The notes under the pieces are model-generated. The model had not been told where the DNA came from, did not search any database, and saw only the letters and a list, made by a program, of their open reading frames with translations. 13,028 nt of DNA from DG-33 sp964345105. Its GTDB lineage: Archaea; Hadarchaeota; Hadarchaeia; Hadarchaeales; Hadarchaeaceae. The stretch spans positions 1 to 13,028 of the forward strand of contig CAYFPZ010000077.1 of assembly GCA_964345105.1 (NCBI GenBank). Direction: 5' to 3'. Shown piece by piece: positions 1-6,270 of the stretch; position 1 is the stretch's first letter, and each line of letters starts with the position of its first letter. The position numbers were made by a program, and so were the translations under genes.

Positions 1-2468
1 AGCTCCACACCGATTCGCATGAGCTTTCCCACGCCTTTCTTGTCCAAAGTCTGGAATGGATCGACATCGAGTATCCCCTGTTCGATGTACATAAACATGA
101 ACTTTCCCTCGGCGTCATCTCGTGAGTAAGCGTAAGTCATCTGCGTCAGGTCATTGGTCCCGAAAGAGAAGAACTCAGCGTACTCCGCAATCTCGTCGGC
201 AGTGAGGGCGGCGCGAGGCACTTCTATCATGGTGCCGAACTTGTAAGACACATCGACCCCGTGCTTCGACATCACCTCGCGCGCTACCTGTTCGAGTTGT
301 TCGCGCATTACCTTGAGCTCATTGACGTGGCCGACGAGGGGAATCATGATCTCCGGTCTCGGGTCGCGGCCTTCCTGCTTGAGTTCACACGCCGCCTCGA
401 ATATCGCCCGAACTTGCATCTCATTTATATCAGGGCGGGTTATCCCAAGCCTGCATCCTCGGAGCCCCATCATCGGGTTGGCCTCCCGCATCGCCTCAAC
501 CCGTTTCAGAAGCTTCTCCGCGGCTTCGAGTTCAGCGGGTTTCTCCTTGCTAATCCGTCGCATAATAACCTCTTCCAGCAGCTCTTCGTACTTGGGCAGA
601 AATTCATGAAGGGGTGGATCGAGAAGCCTTATCACCACAGGCAGGCCATTCATCTCCTTCAAAATTCCCTTGAAGTCACCCTTTTGAATCTTGAGCAATT
701 TTTCGAGGGCACCCCTACGCTCTTTCTCTGTCTCGGCGAGTATCATTTGGTGGACGAGCGGCAGTCTCTTCTCCTCAAAAAACATGTGCTCGGTTCGGCA
801 CAATCCTATCCCTTGAGCCCCAAGCTCTCTTGCTAGTTTAGCATCCTGCGGGTAGTCGGCGTTTGCCCAATTCTGCAGTCGTTTGAACTCATCAGCCAAA
901 GAGAGAAGTTTTTCGAACTCGACGGACATTTGCGGCTCTATCAATGGTGCTTCGCCCAGAATGACATCACCAGTCGAGCCGTTTATTGTGATTGTATCAC
1001 CTTCTTTAACCTTTACCCCATTTACCTCGAACGACCGCTTATTCAGGTCTATCTTAATGGACTCGCAACCGACTACTGCGGGTTTTCCCATCCCCCTCGT
1101 TACCACGGCTGCATGGCTCGTCATCCCCCCTCTAGATGTGAGAACTCCCTGCGAGGCAATTATTCCTCCGACATCGTCTGGACTTGTTTCTGGCCGAACG
1201 AGGATGACCTTTTCTTTTTTCTCACCCGTCTCCTTGGCCCGCTCGGAATCGAACACAACTTTCCCGACTGCAGCGCCCGGACTAGCATTAAGACCTTTTG
1301 CGATTACTTGACTCTTAGCCTTCGGATCCACTTGTTTATGCAACATTTGCTCAATTTGTTTAGGATCAATCCTCAGGACGGCCTCCTCTCGGGTTATCAA
1401 TCCTTCCTCAGCCATGTCAACCGCTATTTTAACCGCAGACTGAGCAGTCCTTTTTCCAGCTCGCGTCTGAAGCATGTAGAACTTCCCTTGCTCGACCGTG
1501 AACTCAACGTCCTGCATCTCGCGGTAATGTTGCTCAAGCTTTCCCGCAATGCCGAGAAGCTGCTGGTATAAATGTGGAGATTTTTCCTCGAGCTCTGCAA
1601 TCTTAAGGGGAGTCCGAACCCCAGCTACCACATCTTCTCCCTGGGCGTTGAACAGGAATTCGCCGAAGAGCGCCTTATTGCCATTAGCGGGATCGCGGGT
1701 AAACGCAACTCCTGTTCCAGAGTCGGGCCCCATGTTTCCAAAAACCATGGTAACAACGTTAACTGCGGTATACAAATCATGAGGTATTTTGTAAAACTCG
1801 CGGTACTCTCGTGCTCGCTTTGTGTTCCAAGATTTGAAAACGGCGCTTATCGCCCCTCTGAGCTGTTCATGTGGGTCATTCGGAAATTCCTCGCCTTTTT
1901 CCTCCTTTACTATCTGCTTGAATTGCCTGACTATTTCCTTCAGATCTTCGGCTTTCAAGTCGGTATCTAGCTTGGCCCCAACTTTGTGCTTGTGTCTATC
2001 AAATACCTCCTCAAACTTTTTACCGTCGACCCCGAGCACGATCTTGCCGAACATCTGTATGAACCTGCGGTAGGCGTCGTAGGCGAACCGCTCGTTTTTT
2101 GTCCGTTTTGCCAGCCCTTCAACGCTCTCATCGTTAAGCCCGAGGTTGAGGATAGTGTCCATCATGCCCGGCATCGAGAGCATGGAGCCAGAGCGAATGG
2201 AAACTAGCAGGGGATTATTTGGGTCGCCGAAGTGTTTGCCCGTGAGTTTTTCAAGTTTCTGCATGGCGGCTCCAACTTCGTTCATTAGCTCATCCGGCAA
2301 CTTGCCCTCGCTTTCGTAATAGCGCCTGCAGACCTCGGTGGTGATCACAAAACCGGGGGGTACAGGTAGTCCAAGTTGCGCCATCGTGCAGAGGCCGGCA
2401 CCCTTGCCTCCAAGCAGCTTTTTATTCGAGCCGTCCCCCTCGTCGAAGAAGTAGAGGTTCTTTGCCAT
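1..2468 (-). CDS. ppdK: Pyruvate, phosphate dikinase (3' end cut by window edge)
   Basis: The enzyme interconverts pyruvate, ATP and phosphate with phosphoenolpyruvate, AMP and diphosphate in the cytoplasm, linking glycolysis and gluconeogenesis. About 822 codons are visible against a usual 870-900, so only the extreme C-terminus is missing. The N-terminal nucleotide-binding domain starts with a GGKGAGLCTMAQLGLPVPPG stretch and contains RSG..SMPGMMDTILNLG. The phosphohistidine domain has GGMTSHAA, and its His is residue 452, close to the catalytic His of characterised PPDKs. The C-terminal PEP-binding barrel has GLCRTEHMFF, NPMMGLRGCRLG and SFGTNDLTQMTY. The late catalytic Cys would lie beyond the window. 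Start: ATG at 2468, with TGAGG seven bases upstream. MPGMMDTILNLG and the GLCRTEHMFF form argue for PPDK rather than PEP synthase. It is divergent from the agmatinase gene and shares a TATA-like element with it. Confidence 0.95.
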   Translation of the reverse strand, partial: MAKNLYFFDEGDGSNKKLLGGKGAGLCTMAQLGLPVPPGFVITTEVCRRYYESEGKLPDELMNEVGAAMQKLEKLTGKHFGDPNNPLLVSIRSGSMLSMPGMMDTILNLGLNDESVEGLAKRTKNERFAYDAYRRFIQMFGKIVLGVDGKKFEEVFDRHKHKVGAKLDTDLKAEDLKEIVRQFKQIVKEEKGEEFPNDPHEQLRGAISAVFKSWNTKRAREYREFYKIPHDLYTAVNVVTMVFGNMGPDSGTGVAFTRDPANGNKALFGEFLFNAQGEDVVAGVRTPLKIAELEEKSPHLYQQLLGIAGKLEQHYREMQDVEFTVEQGKFYMLQTRAGKRTAQSAVKIAVDMAEEGLITREEAVLRIDPKQIEQMLHKQVDPKAKSQVIAKGLNASPGAAVGKVVFDSERAKETGEKKEKVILVRPETSPDDVGGIIASQGVLTSRGGMTSHAAVVTRGMGKPAVVGCESIKIDLNKRSFEVNGVKVKEGDTITINGSTGDVILGEAPLIEPQMSVEFEKLLSLADEFKRLQNWANADYPQDAKLARELGAQGIGLCRTEHMFFEEKRLPLVHQMILAETEKERRGALEKLLKIQKGDFKGILKEMNGLPVVIRLLDPPLHEFLPKYEELLEEVIMRRISKEKPAELEAAEKLLKRVEAMREANPMMGLRGCRLGITRPDINEMQVRAIFEAACELKQEGRDPRPEIMIPLVGHVNELKVMREQLEQVAREVMSKHGVDVSYKFGTMIEVPRAALTADEIAEYAEFFSFGTNDLTQMTYAYSRDDAEGKFMFMYIEQGILDVDPFQTLDKKGVGKLMRIGVE

Positions 2469-2501
2469 AGGCACGCCTCATCGTTCACCACAGAAAGCAT
2501 T

Positions 2502-2510
2502 GCTTTTATC
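2502..2510. promoter_or_regulatory. Shared TATA-like element between ppdK and agmatinase
   Basis: CTTTTATC on the plus strand reads GATAAAAG on the minus strand. On the plus strand its centre predicts a transcription start near 2533, just upstream of the agmatinase ATG at 2543. On the minus strand it predicts a start near 2479, just upstream of the ppdK ATG at 2468 and at its TGAGG ribosome site (2476-2480). The 74-base gap offers no better TATA box for either gene, so a bidirectional core promoter is inferred. Confidence 0.45.
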
Positions 2511-2542
2511 TTTTTGGGACACCACTATAGAAGGGTTTGCGT

Positions 2543-3418
2543 ATGGAATGGCTCACACCGGTCAAACCCGGTTTTGGAGGTTTCGATGAGCCTTATGATC
2601 GGGCTAACGTGGTGTTCGTAGGGGTGCCTCTTGATGTTACCTCAAGCTATCGCTCGGGCTACCGCTTCGGTCCAGCCAAAATTCGAGAGGCTTCGGCAAA
2701 CCTTGAAACATATCTGATGGCGGCTGGGCTGGATGTCTTCGAGCAGCTCAACATCTCCGACCTCGGCGACCTGGAAATTACGCCCACAGACCTGAAGGCG
2801 ACGGGAGAGCGAATCCTAAGAACGGTTCAAAGGATAAAGGGAGACGAAAAGATGCCCGTTCTACTGGGTGGGGAGCACACCCTGACTTACTTCGCTCTCC
2901 AAGCTTTCGATGATGTGTTTGTGGTGCATCTAGATGCCCACCGCGACCTGCGCGAAGAGTACCTAGGCGATAAGATTTGCCACGCGACGGTTATGCGGCG
3001 GGTGCTGGACCGCTTGTCCCCCGAGCGCTTGGTGCAGATTGGAGTTCGCTCCTGTTCTAAGGAGGAAGCAGATTTCGCGCGCGAAGCAAAGATACTCGCT
3101 TATAGTTCCGAGCAAATCATTGACGACGCGCCCCGGATAATCGCGGAGGTGCGCAAGCTCGTCGGCAAGGCGCGCGTTTACCTTACCATCGACCTTGATG
3201 TCCTCGACCCTGCCTTCGCCCCCGGGGTTGCGACGCCCGAGCCGGGAGGACCCTCGACGGTTGAAATTTCCCGATTAATTCGTGAACTCGGAAAACTCAA
3301 CATATGGGCTTTTGATGTGGTAGAATTGGTTCCCCCGCACGACGACGGCACCGCGGCCTTTGCAGCAGCGAAAATTATTTACGAATTACTGGCTGCGATT
3401 GCCAGTTCATCCAAGTAG
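2543..3418 (+). CDS. speB: Agmatinase / ureohydrolase family
   Basis: A manganese-dependent hydrolase of the arginase/agmatinase superfamily. Agmatinase makes putrescine and urea from agmatine, the usual archaeal entry to polyamines. The 291 residues match the family. All metal-ligand motifs are present: GGEH (His112), DAHRD (Asp131, His133, Asp135), His147 and DLDVLDP (Asp217, Asp219), followed by TPEPGG. I use ATG 2543; TTG 2537 is in frame two codons earlier, but the predicted transcription start near 2533 gives the ATG a short leader. The 3' end overlaps the convergent L10e gene by 12 bases. No other polyamine gene is visible, so the substrate is inferred: arginase, guanidinobutyrase or guanidinopropionase are alternatives, though agmatinase is the usual archaeal function. 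Confidence 0.9.
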   Translation: MEWLTPVKPGFGGFDEPYDRANVVFVGVPLDVTSSYRSGYRFGPAKIREASANLETYLMAAGLDVFEQLNISDLGDLEITPTDLKATGERILRTVQRIKGDEKMPVLLGGEHTLTYFALQAFDDVFVVHLDAHRDLREEYLGDKICHATVMRRVLDRLSPERLVQIGVRSCSKEEADFAREAKILAYSSEQIIDDAPRIIAEVRKLVGKARVYLTIDLDVLDPAFAPGVATPEPGGPSTVEISRLIRELGKLNIWAFDVVELVPPHDDGTAAFAAAKIIYELLAAIASSSK

Positions 3419-3925
3419 TTTCTGCCCCCGCTCCACGACAATCCTAGACGGCAGGGGCAGTTTCAAACTTGCGCGGCGAAGCGCTTCCTTGGCGACGAAC
3501 GCAAATTCCTTCGCTACCCGCACGCTCATAAGCTTTTGCCCTGGTCTAACCCTCGCAGCAGTGCCAATTGGTCTGCCGAAGGCTCGGGCCATACCATCAG
3601 AGATTCGGTCAGCTCCCGCCCCTGTTGCCATAGGGTTCTCACGCAGAATCTGGTGAGGGTAGACGCGGAGCTTGAAATGGTAATTGTCCTTGCCAGCTTT
3701 GACCTCGAGCAGACGGTTTACAGCGATGCGAGCGGCTTCCAGAGCATTGTGCCTTATCTGTCCGGTCTCCTGCGAAACTAGGGACATCTCGACCGGGAAG
3801 TCGCCCTTAGGGTTGCCCATATCGAAGAAGGTAACACGTATCCCCGGGACTCCCTTAACGTACTCCCGGCGAGTGTAGGCCGGGCCACTGAAGTAGCGGT
3901 AGGTCCGCGCGGGTCGAATCGGCAT
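3407..3925 (-). CDS. rpl10e: 50S ribosomal protein L10e (uL16 family)
   Basis: A structural protein of the large subunit near the peptidyl transferase centre and A-site tRNA, the archaeal/eukaryotic counterpart of bacterial L16. The 172-residue protein opens with MPIRPARTYR, the usual start for archaeal L10e, and has the family core ENPMATGAGADRISDGMARAFG followed by GTAARVRPGQ. A GTG three codons upstream (3934) would add MIQ. I prefer ATG 3925 because of the family start and because the TATA-like TTTAAAAC (3943-3950) would place transcription initiation at or after 3925, leaving GTG 3934 outside the message. Translation is therefore probably leaderless or nearly so. It overlaps the agmatinase gene by 12 bases at the 3' end. 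Like many archaeal L10e genes it stands outside the large ribosomal operons. Confidence 0.95.
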   Translation of the reverse strand: MPIRPARTYRYFSGPAYTRREYVKGVPGIRVTFFDMGNPKGDFPVEMSLVSQETGQIRHNALEAARIAVNRLLEVKAGKDNYHFKLRVYPHQILRENPMATGAGADRISDGMARAFGRPIGTAARVRPGQKLMSVRVAKEFAFVAKEALRRASLKLPLPSRIVVERGQKLLG

Positions 3926-3942
3926 TTGAATCACGCTTAATA

Positions 3943-3951
3943 AGTTTTAAA
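3943..3951 (-). promoter_or_regulatory. TATA-like box for rpl10e
   Basis: On the minus strand GTTTAAAACTT lies about 23 bases upstream of ATG 3925. The spacing fits a leaderless archaeal transcript and supports ATG 3925 over GTG 3934 as the start. Confidence 0.5.
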
Positions 3952-3961
3952 CCCTTCTACC

Positions 3962-3987
3962 TTTATAACTGCTATTCGGAGTTATAA
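3962..3987 (+). promoter_or_regulatory. TATA box of trkA-like gene overlapped by an inverted repeat
   Basis: TTTATAAC at 3962-3969 is a good archaeal TATA box and predicts transcription starting near 3992, a few bases before ATG 3999. TTATAACT (3963-3970) and AGTTATAA (3980-3987) form a perfect 8-bp inverted repeat with a 9-base spacer. The left arm lies on the TATA box and the right arm between it and the start site, the layout of an archaeal repressor operator. The regulator is unknown. Confidence 0.45.
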
Positions 3988-3998
3988 CAAGTGAGCAA

Positions 3999-4658
3999 AT
4001 GTCATATATAATAATTGTCGGAGGGGGCCAGACTGGCTCCAAGTTATCTAAGCGGCTTTCCGATCGAGGACACAACGTGGTATTAATAGAGAAGGACGAA
4101 AAGCGGGCCCACGAGCTAGCAGCTGAGCTGGATGTGCTAGTCATTCACGGTAACGGCGCCGACATAGATGCGCTGAAGGATTCAGGCGTCGATAAGGCCG
4201 ACGTGCTGATTGCGCTCACCCAATATGATGAGGTCAACCTCATGGCGTGTGAGCTGGGCAAGAAGATGGGCGTTCGCAGAGTAATTGCCCGCGTCAACGA
4301 TGAGAAGCATGCCAAGATGTTTGAGGAGCTTGGGGTCGACATCGCGGTTAGCTTGGTGAGCGCCGCAGTGATGCTCTTCGAGAAGGCTGTGACGGGGTCC
4401 GGGGTCTACGGATTGCTGGGAATAGGCGGTGGCAAGGGCGAGGTCGTGGAGGTCACGGTCGGCACGAACTCGAAGTCGGTCGGGAAGTTCATCAAGGAAA
4501 TAAACATATCAAAAGGCTGCACGTTCGCAATGATAACTCGGGGTGATGAGCTCATTCCCCCGCGGGGTGACACCCAGATTCAAGCGGGAGACCTCGTCAC
4601 GGTCGTGGGCAAACCCGAAGCTGTTTTAAAGGTCACCCGCTATCTGCGCGGCGAATAG
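3999..4658 (+). CDS. TrkA family K+ channel/transporter regulatory protein (RCK domains)
   Basis: A cytosolic nucleotide-binding regulator that gates a K+ transporter or channel. The 219 residues fit one RCK_N (Rossmann) plus one RCK_C domain. Visible features are GGGQTG (residues 8-13) in the glycine-rich turn, Glu31 at the end of strand 2 (expected to bind the NAD ribose), GNGAD (51-55), then the linker and a C-terminal RCK_C domain from about residue 145. Start: ATG 3999, a few bases after the predicted transcription start; no convincing ribosome site. No membrane K+ subunit (TrkH/KtrB or pore loop) is visible in the window, so its partner must be encoded elsewhere. The last 19 bases overlap the convergent GTPase gene. 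Family assignment is firm; the partner and the regulating ligand are inferred. Confidence 0.9.
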   Translation: MSYIIIVGGGQTGSKLSKRLSDRGHNVVLIEKDEKRAHELAAELDVLVIHGNGADIDALKDSGVDKADVLIALTQYDEVNLMACELGKKMGVRRVIARVNDEKHAKMFEELGVDIAVSLVSAAVMLFEKAVTGSGVYGLLGIGGGKGEVVEVTVGTNSKSVGKFIKEINISKGCTFAMITRGDELIPPRGDTQIQAGDLVTVVGKPEAVLKVTRYLRGE

Positions 4659-5812
4659 GATTTTGAGACGTGAAGCTCGACAATATCTTTGTCCCGAAGT
4701 TCATACTCTCGAGGCACCTGTTGTCCTAGAAAGCGCGTCGACCCCCACACTCGAGCAAACTCCAGCTCTCGCGCAAAATCTTTATGCACCGCGCTCGCGA
4801 CATCGAAGACTGTCGAACCCTTTGGCAGTACCAGCGGGCGCTTTGCCGGCTCCTCGTCGGGGCGTTTAGTGTAAATGCGGATGAGGTCAAGATTTTCGAA
4901 AATCGCTCGTTTTAGCTCCTTCCCAGCCTCTTGGGCGGCAATCGTTCGAAAGCGTTTCCCGAACTCGCGTTCTAGTAGCTTGAGTTTTTCCTTGAGATTG
5001 GAGGAGTCACATTTTGTGAGGAGGATAAAGGCGCGGCGATAGACCAAGGATTCGTCCAGCGATTCTTCGAGTTCCTCAGCCGTCACCGGTTCGTCGATGG
5101 TCACGAGTGCGTTGTGGATACGGTGCCCCTGCAAAATACGTTTGAGCTCCGCCTCGCCGACCTTAAACATGCCCGCTCCTCGAACTTCAATCCCTCCTGT
5201 AACCCTGCGCTGGACGCTAAGCTTGGGGGGCCGCTGATTGAGCCTGACGCTGGCCGCCTCGAGCTCGTTAATCAGCATTAGAACCTGCTCGATCAGTTTC
5301 GTTGAGGCATCGACCACTAAAACGATGACATCCGCGTTTCGAGCGATGCTGAGCGACCGTGCTCCAAGCCCCTTGCCGAGACTCGAGCCCTCGACTACAG
5401 CGGGGACTTCAACAAGTTGTATTTGAACATCCTCAAATTGCATCATTCCCGGCACCGGGTGCTGAGTGGTGAATGGATAAATACCGATTTTTGGGCGAGC
5501 GGCCGTGAGCTGATGCAGCACCGTCGACTTCCCAGAGTTAGGTGCCCCCACGAGCGCGACCTGAGCGGCGCCTTCCTTTTTGACGGCGAAACTCGGCCCA
5601 CCTCTCCCGACCCGGCGCGCCTGTTTTGCCTGTAGCTCTTGGCGGAGTTTGGCTAGGCGCCGCTTGAGCACCTTCAGGAGCTTCTCGGTCCCTTTATGCT
5701 TCGGAGCGAGGCGGATGAGCTCCTCGGTTGCTAGGATCTTCTCATCTATGGTTCGTGCTTGCAGGTAGCGCGCCTCAGCCTTGAAGTACTCGGGTGGGAG
5801 ATTCGCTGGCAT
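4640..5812 (-). CDS. DRG/Obg-like GTPase with C-terminal TGS domain and altered G3 motif
   Basis: A predicted GTP-binding protein of the TRAFAC Obg/DRG group, 390 residues; relatives act in translation or ribosome-linked processes. An N-terminal basic helical region (1-75, rich in Lys, Arg and Glu) resembles the DRG helix-turn-helix segment. The G domain has G1 GAPNSGKS (89-96), G2 PFTT (113-116) and G4 TKCD (266-269). A TGS-type domain spans about 316-386 (STVFDVASAVHKDFA, then WGSTRFLGQ). Oddly, G3, usually DLPG in this group, reads VEVPAVVEG (134-142): the Mg2+-linked Asp is Glu and the invariant Gly is Ala. The basic insert at about 200-230 probably belongs to the DRG-specific insertion domain. 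Start: ATG 5812 with only a weak ribosome site; a TATA-like TATTCATATT lies near 5850. The 3' end overlaps trkA by 19 bases. Confidence 0.88.
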   Translation of the reverse strand: MPANLPPEYFKAEARYLQARTIDEKILATEELIRLAPKHKGTEKLLKVLKRRLAKLRQELQAKQARRVGRGGPSFAVKKEGAAQVALVGAPNSGKSTVLHQLTAARPKIGIYPFTTQHPVPGMMQFEDVQIQLVEVPAVVEGSSLGKGLGARSLSIARNADVIVLVVDASTKLIEQVLMLINELEAASVRLNQRPPKLSVQRRVTGGIEVRGAGMFKVGEAELKRILQGHRIHNALVTIDEPVTAEELEESLDESLVYRRAFILLTKCDSSNLKEKLKLLEREFGKRFRTIAAQEAGKELKRAIFENLDLIRIYTKRPDEEPAKRPLVLPKGSTVFDVASAVHKDFARELEFARVWGSTRFLGQQVPREYELRDKDIVELHVSKSYSPRR

Positions 5813-5844
5813 TTCAACGCCAAATTCTATTGGGGTGGTCCAAC

Positions 5845-5856
5845 AATATGAATATC
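5845..5856. promoter_or_regulatory. AT-rich TATA-like element upstream of the DRG-like GTPase gene
   Basis: On the minus strand GATATTCATATT is centred about 38 bases before ATG 5812 and predicts a transcript with a leader of roughly 10 bases. The same AT-rich segment could act on the plus strand, with initiation near 5875, for a short transcript ending at the T8 run 5946-5953. The minus-strand role is the more likely. Confidence 0.35.
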
Positions 5857-5945
5857 AAGGAAGGAAGCCTGCTAAAGGCCCCGAGATGAAAAGTAACACG
5901 GCGCCAAGTTGTGCTGGATAGTAGTTAAGGGGTTGAACCTAGCCA

Positions 5946-5953
5946 TTTTTTTT
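5946..5953 (+). terminator. T8 run, possible intrinsic terminator
   Basis: Eight consecutive T on the plus strand follow a small GC-rich fold (CCCC 5879-5882 can pair with GGGG 5929-5932). Archaeal RNA polymerase terminates at U-rich tracts without needing a hairpin. Either it ends a short unidentified plus-strand transcript from about 5875, or it insulates the RNA gene downstream. Apart from this and the TATA-like element I see nothing definite in 5813-5995. Confidence 0.3.
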
Positions 5954-5999
5954 GAGTTGTAGCTCCAAGTTTGAAATATCTCCACTTTTGAAGAAATCC

Positions 6000-6006
6000 T
6001 TAAATA
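6000..6006 (+). promoter_or_regulatory. TATA box for the structured RNA gene
   Basis: TTAAATA, preceded by purine-containing GAAATCC (a possible BRE), is centred about 27 bases before G6030. G6030 is the first base of the 5' strand of the terminal helix of the predicted RNA. This is the standard archaeal TATA-to-start distance. Confidence 0.6.
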
Positions 6007-6029
6007 GACTGGCGCTTCAGCTAAAGGAC

Positions 6030-6260
6030 GGCGGGGATGAAAGCCCGCGGAGGAGGCCAAACCGGAGCCTAAGGGCAACGGGGAGCCGCGTAAAAACTCG
6101 GGCGAAAAACCGGGGGAGGACGCGGATAAGTCCTGTGGAAGAACAGGGCAAAGCAACGACTGCGGGAAAAAGATCCTAACGTGAAAAAGCAACGAACGAG
6201 TGAAGTGGTCGAGATTCACAAACTCGTTGAAGGAGTAATGGAAGGGTCGAAATCCCCGCC
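6030..6260 (+). ncRNA. Structured non-coding RNA of about 231 nt, family not recognised
   Basis: No reading frame here looks like a protein, yet the segment is organised as an RNA gene. Its ends pair perfectly over 9 bp (GGCGGGGAT 6030-6038 with ATCCCCGCC 6252-6260). Internal helices are visible: CCGCGT 6086-6091 with ACGCGG 6120-6125, enclosing CTCGG 6097-6101 region with CCGGG near 6110-6114; GTCCTGT 6130-6136 with ACAGGGC 6143-6149 around a GGAAGA loop; and AACGAG 6195-6200 with CTCGTT 6223-6228, extended inside by TGAA/TTCA. Four runs of five A (6092, 6105, 6167, 6184) lie in likely single-stranded linkers. A TATA box sits 27 bases upstream and a T-rich tract follows. I looked for the RNase P core (GAAAGUCC and ACAGAA boxes), the SRP helix 8 motif, tRNA arms and clean C/D boxes and found none. 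GC-rich composition and closed ends argue against a decayed gene. Pairings were made by eye. Confidence 0.68.
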
Positions 6261-6270
6261 ATTTTCTTTT
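6261..6270 (+). terminator. T-rich terminator of the structured RNA
   Basis: ATTTTCTTTT directly follows the 3' strand of the closing helix, as expected for archaeal U-tract termination. It also reaches the stop codon of the convergent geranylgeranyl reductase gene (TAA at 6271-6269, minus), so the two transcripts end almost touching. Confidence 0.55.

Noticed and set aside
930..1571. Long plus-strand frames (also 261-836 and 1572-1970) opposite the first gene
   Set aside because: They lie antisense to the ppdK reading frame, whose translation shows all family motifs; their own translations have no recognisable domains.
5952..6179. Plus-strand 75-codon frame and minus-strand 115-codon frame over the RNA
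   Set aside because: The compositions are Arg/Lys/Gly-rich or Phe/Pro/Leu-rich without domains, and they cross the promoter and paired ends of the RNA. The secondary-structure signal explains the sequence better.
6030..6260. RNase P RNA, SRP RNA or tRNA-like identity for the structured RNA
   Set aside because: GAUGAAAGCCC near the 5' end and AAGUCC at 6129-6134 faintly recall the RNase P GAAAGUCC box, but no matching ACAGAA-type strand completes the P4 helix. There is no SRP GGAAGG/AGCAG helix 8. The GGGTCGAAATCCC end does not make a proper T arm of 5+7+5.
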